Shown piece by piece: positions 6,289 through 6,318 of a stretch of 6,318 nucleotides of DNA (within the stretch, counting starts at the first letter, position 1; every line of letters begins with the position of its first letter). The stretch covers positions 1 to 6,318 of the forward strand of contig JAIMBM010000194.1 of the NCBI GenBank assembly GCA_023511475.1, read 5' to 3'. The translations under genes were made by a program, and so were the position numbers. Below the pieces are notes generated by a model. It ran no database searches and was not told where the DNA came from. It worked only from the letters and a program-made list of their open reading frames with translations. Source of the DNA: Anaerolineae bacterium (GTDB lineage: Bacteria; Chloroflexota; Anaerolineae; SpSt-313).

Positions 6289-6318
6289 CGTCATTGCGAG
6301 GCGGCGCAGCCGCCGAAG
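6289..6318. repeat. Start of a dispersed palindromic intergenic element (truncated by edge)
   Basis: CGTCATTGCGAG followed by GGCGGC-GCA-GCCGCC (6300-6314) and GAAG resembles the beginning of short intergenic repeats with the frame GTCATTGCGAG...CGAAGCAATC found in many copies in various bacterial genomes, including Chloroflexota and Dehalococcoidia, from memory. The expected GCAATC continuation falls beyond the window. The internal stem is 6 bp with a 3-base loop. Copy number cannot be judged here because only one partial copy is visible. Confidence 0.5.

Larger units (their letters stand above)
5960..6318. other. Right-hand non-coding region of 359 bases
   Basis: I see no convincing gene on either strand. 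Short open frames exist, but they have no recognisable protein content. The region holds the ribosome site and probable promoter of the unnamed gene, the imperfect direct repeat, a GC-rich inverted repeat (6271-6284) and, at the edge, part of an apparent dispersed element. If the 6130 GTG were used, 5960-6130 would instead be coding. Confidence 0.55.

Noticed and set aside
5947..6294. Minus-strand 115-codon open frame in the right-hand gap
   Set aside because: It overlaps the start of the better-supported unnamed gene in another frame, crosses the repeat elements and shows no protein-like motif.

Overview
The window looks like a stretch of bacterial chromosome, G+C rich (roughly two thirds by eye). 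All six genes I can support lie on the minus strand, so transcription runs from right to left. In that order they are: a conserved-looking protein I cannot name (5959-4970), a typical 2-Cys peroxiredoxin (4888-4331), and a histidine-biosynthesis operon hisZ (4232-2979), hisG (2982-2329), hisD (2314-938) and hisC (945 to the left edge, cut off). The long plus-strand open frames facing these genes are shadows created by G+C-rich codon usage.

The his genes are tightly packed: hisZ and hisG overlap by 4 bases, hisG and hisD are 14 bases apart, and hisD and hisC overlap by 8 bases. An almost ideal sigma70-type promoter (TTGACA, 18-base spacer, extended TATTAT) lies in the 98-base gap before hisZ, and hisZ has a strong ribosome binding site. 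HisG is the short form (217 aa, no C-terminal regulatory domain) and is paired with the histidyl-tRNA-synthetase-like subunit HisZ. The operon therefore encodes the two-protein ATP phosphoribosyltransferase (step 1) plus histidinol-phosphate aminotransferase and histidinol dehydrogenase (the last steps). Genes for the middle of the pathway are not seen and may lie beyond the left edge.

The right part holds the unnamed 329-residue protein. It is rich in aromatic residues and has several motif-like blocks. A plausible promoter precedes it, followed downstream by the peroxiredoxin after an 81-base gap. The 359 bases to its right contain no convincing gene, but do hold an imperfect direct repeat, a GC-rich inverted repeat and, at the edge, the beginning of what looks like a dispersed intergenic element (CGTCATTGCGAG followed by a GGCGGC/GCCGCC stem).

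Organism: the high G+C, the hisZ-hisG-hisD-hisC order, the edge element, and my recollection of proteins like the unnamed one in Chloroflexota and some other high-G+C bacteria make an uncultured Chloroflexota-like bacterium my best guess. This is an inference with low to moderate confidence. Apart from the unnamed protein and the edge repeat, this is ordinary housekeeping sequence; I see no CRISPR array, transposase, phage gene or RNA gene.
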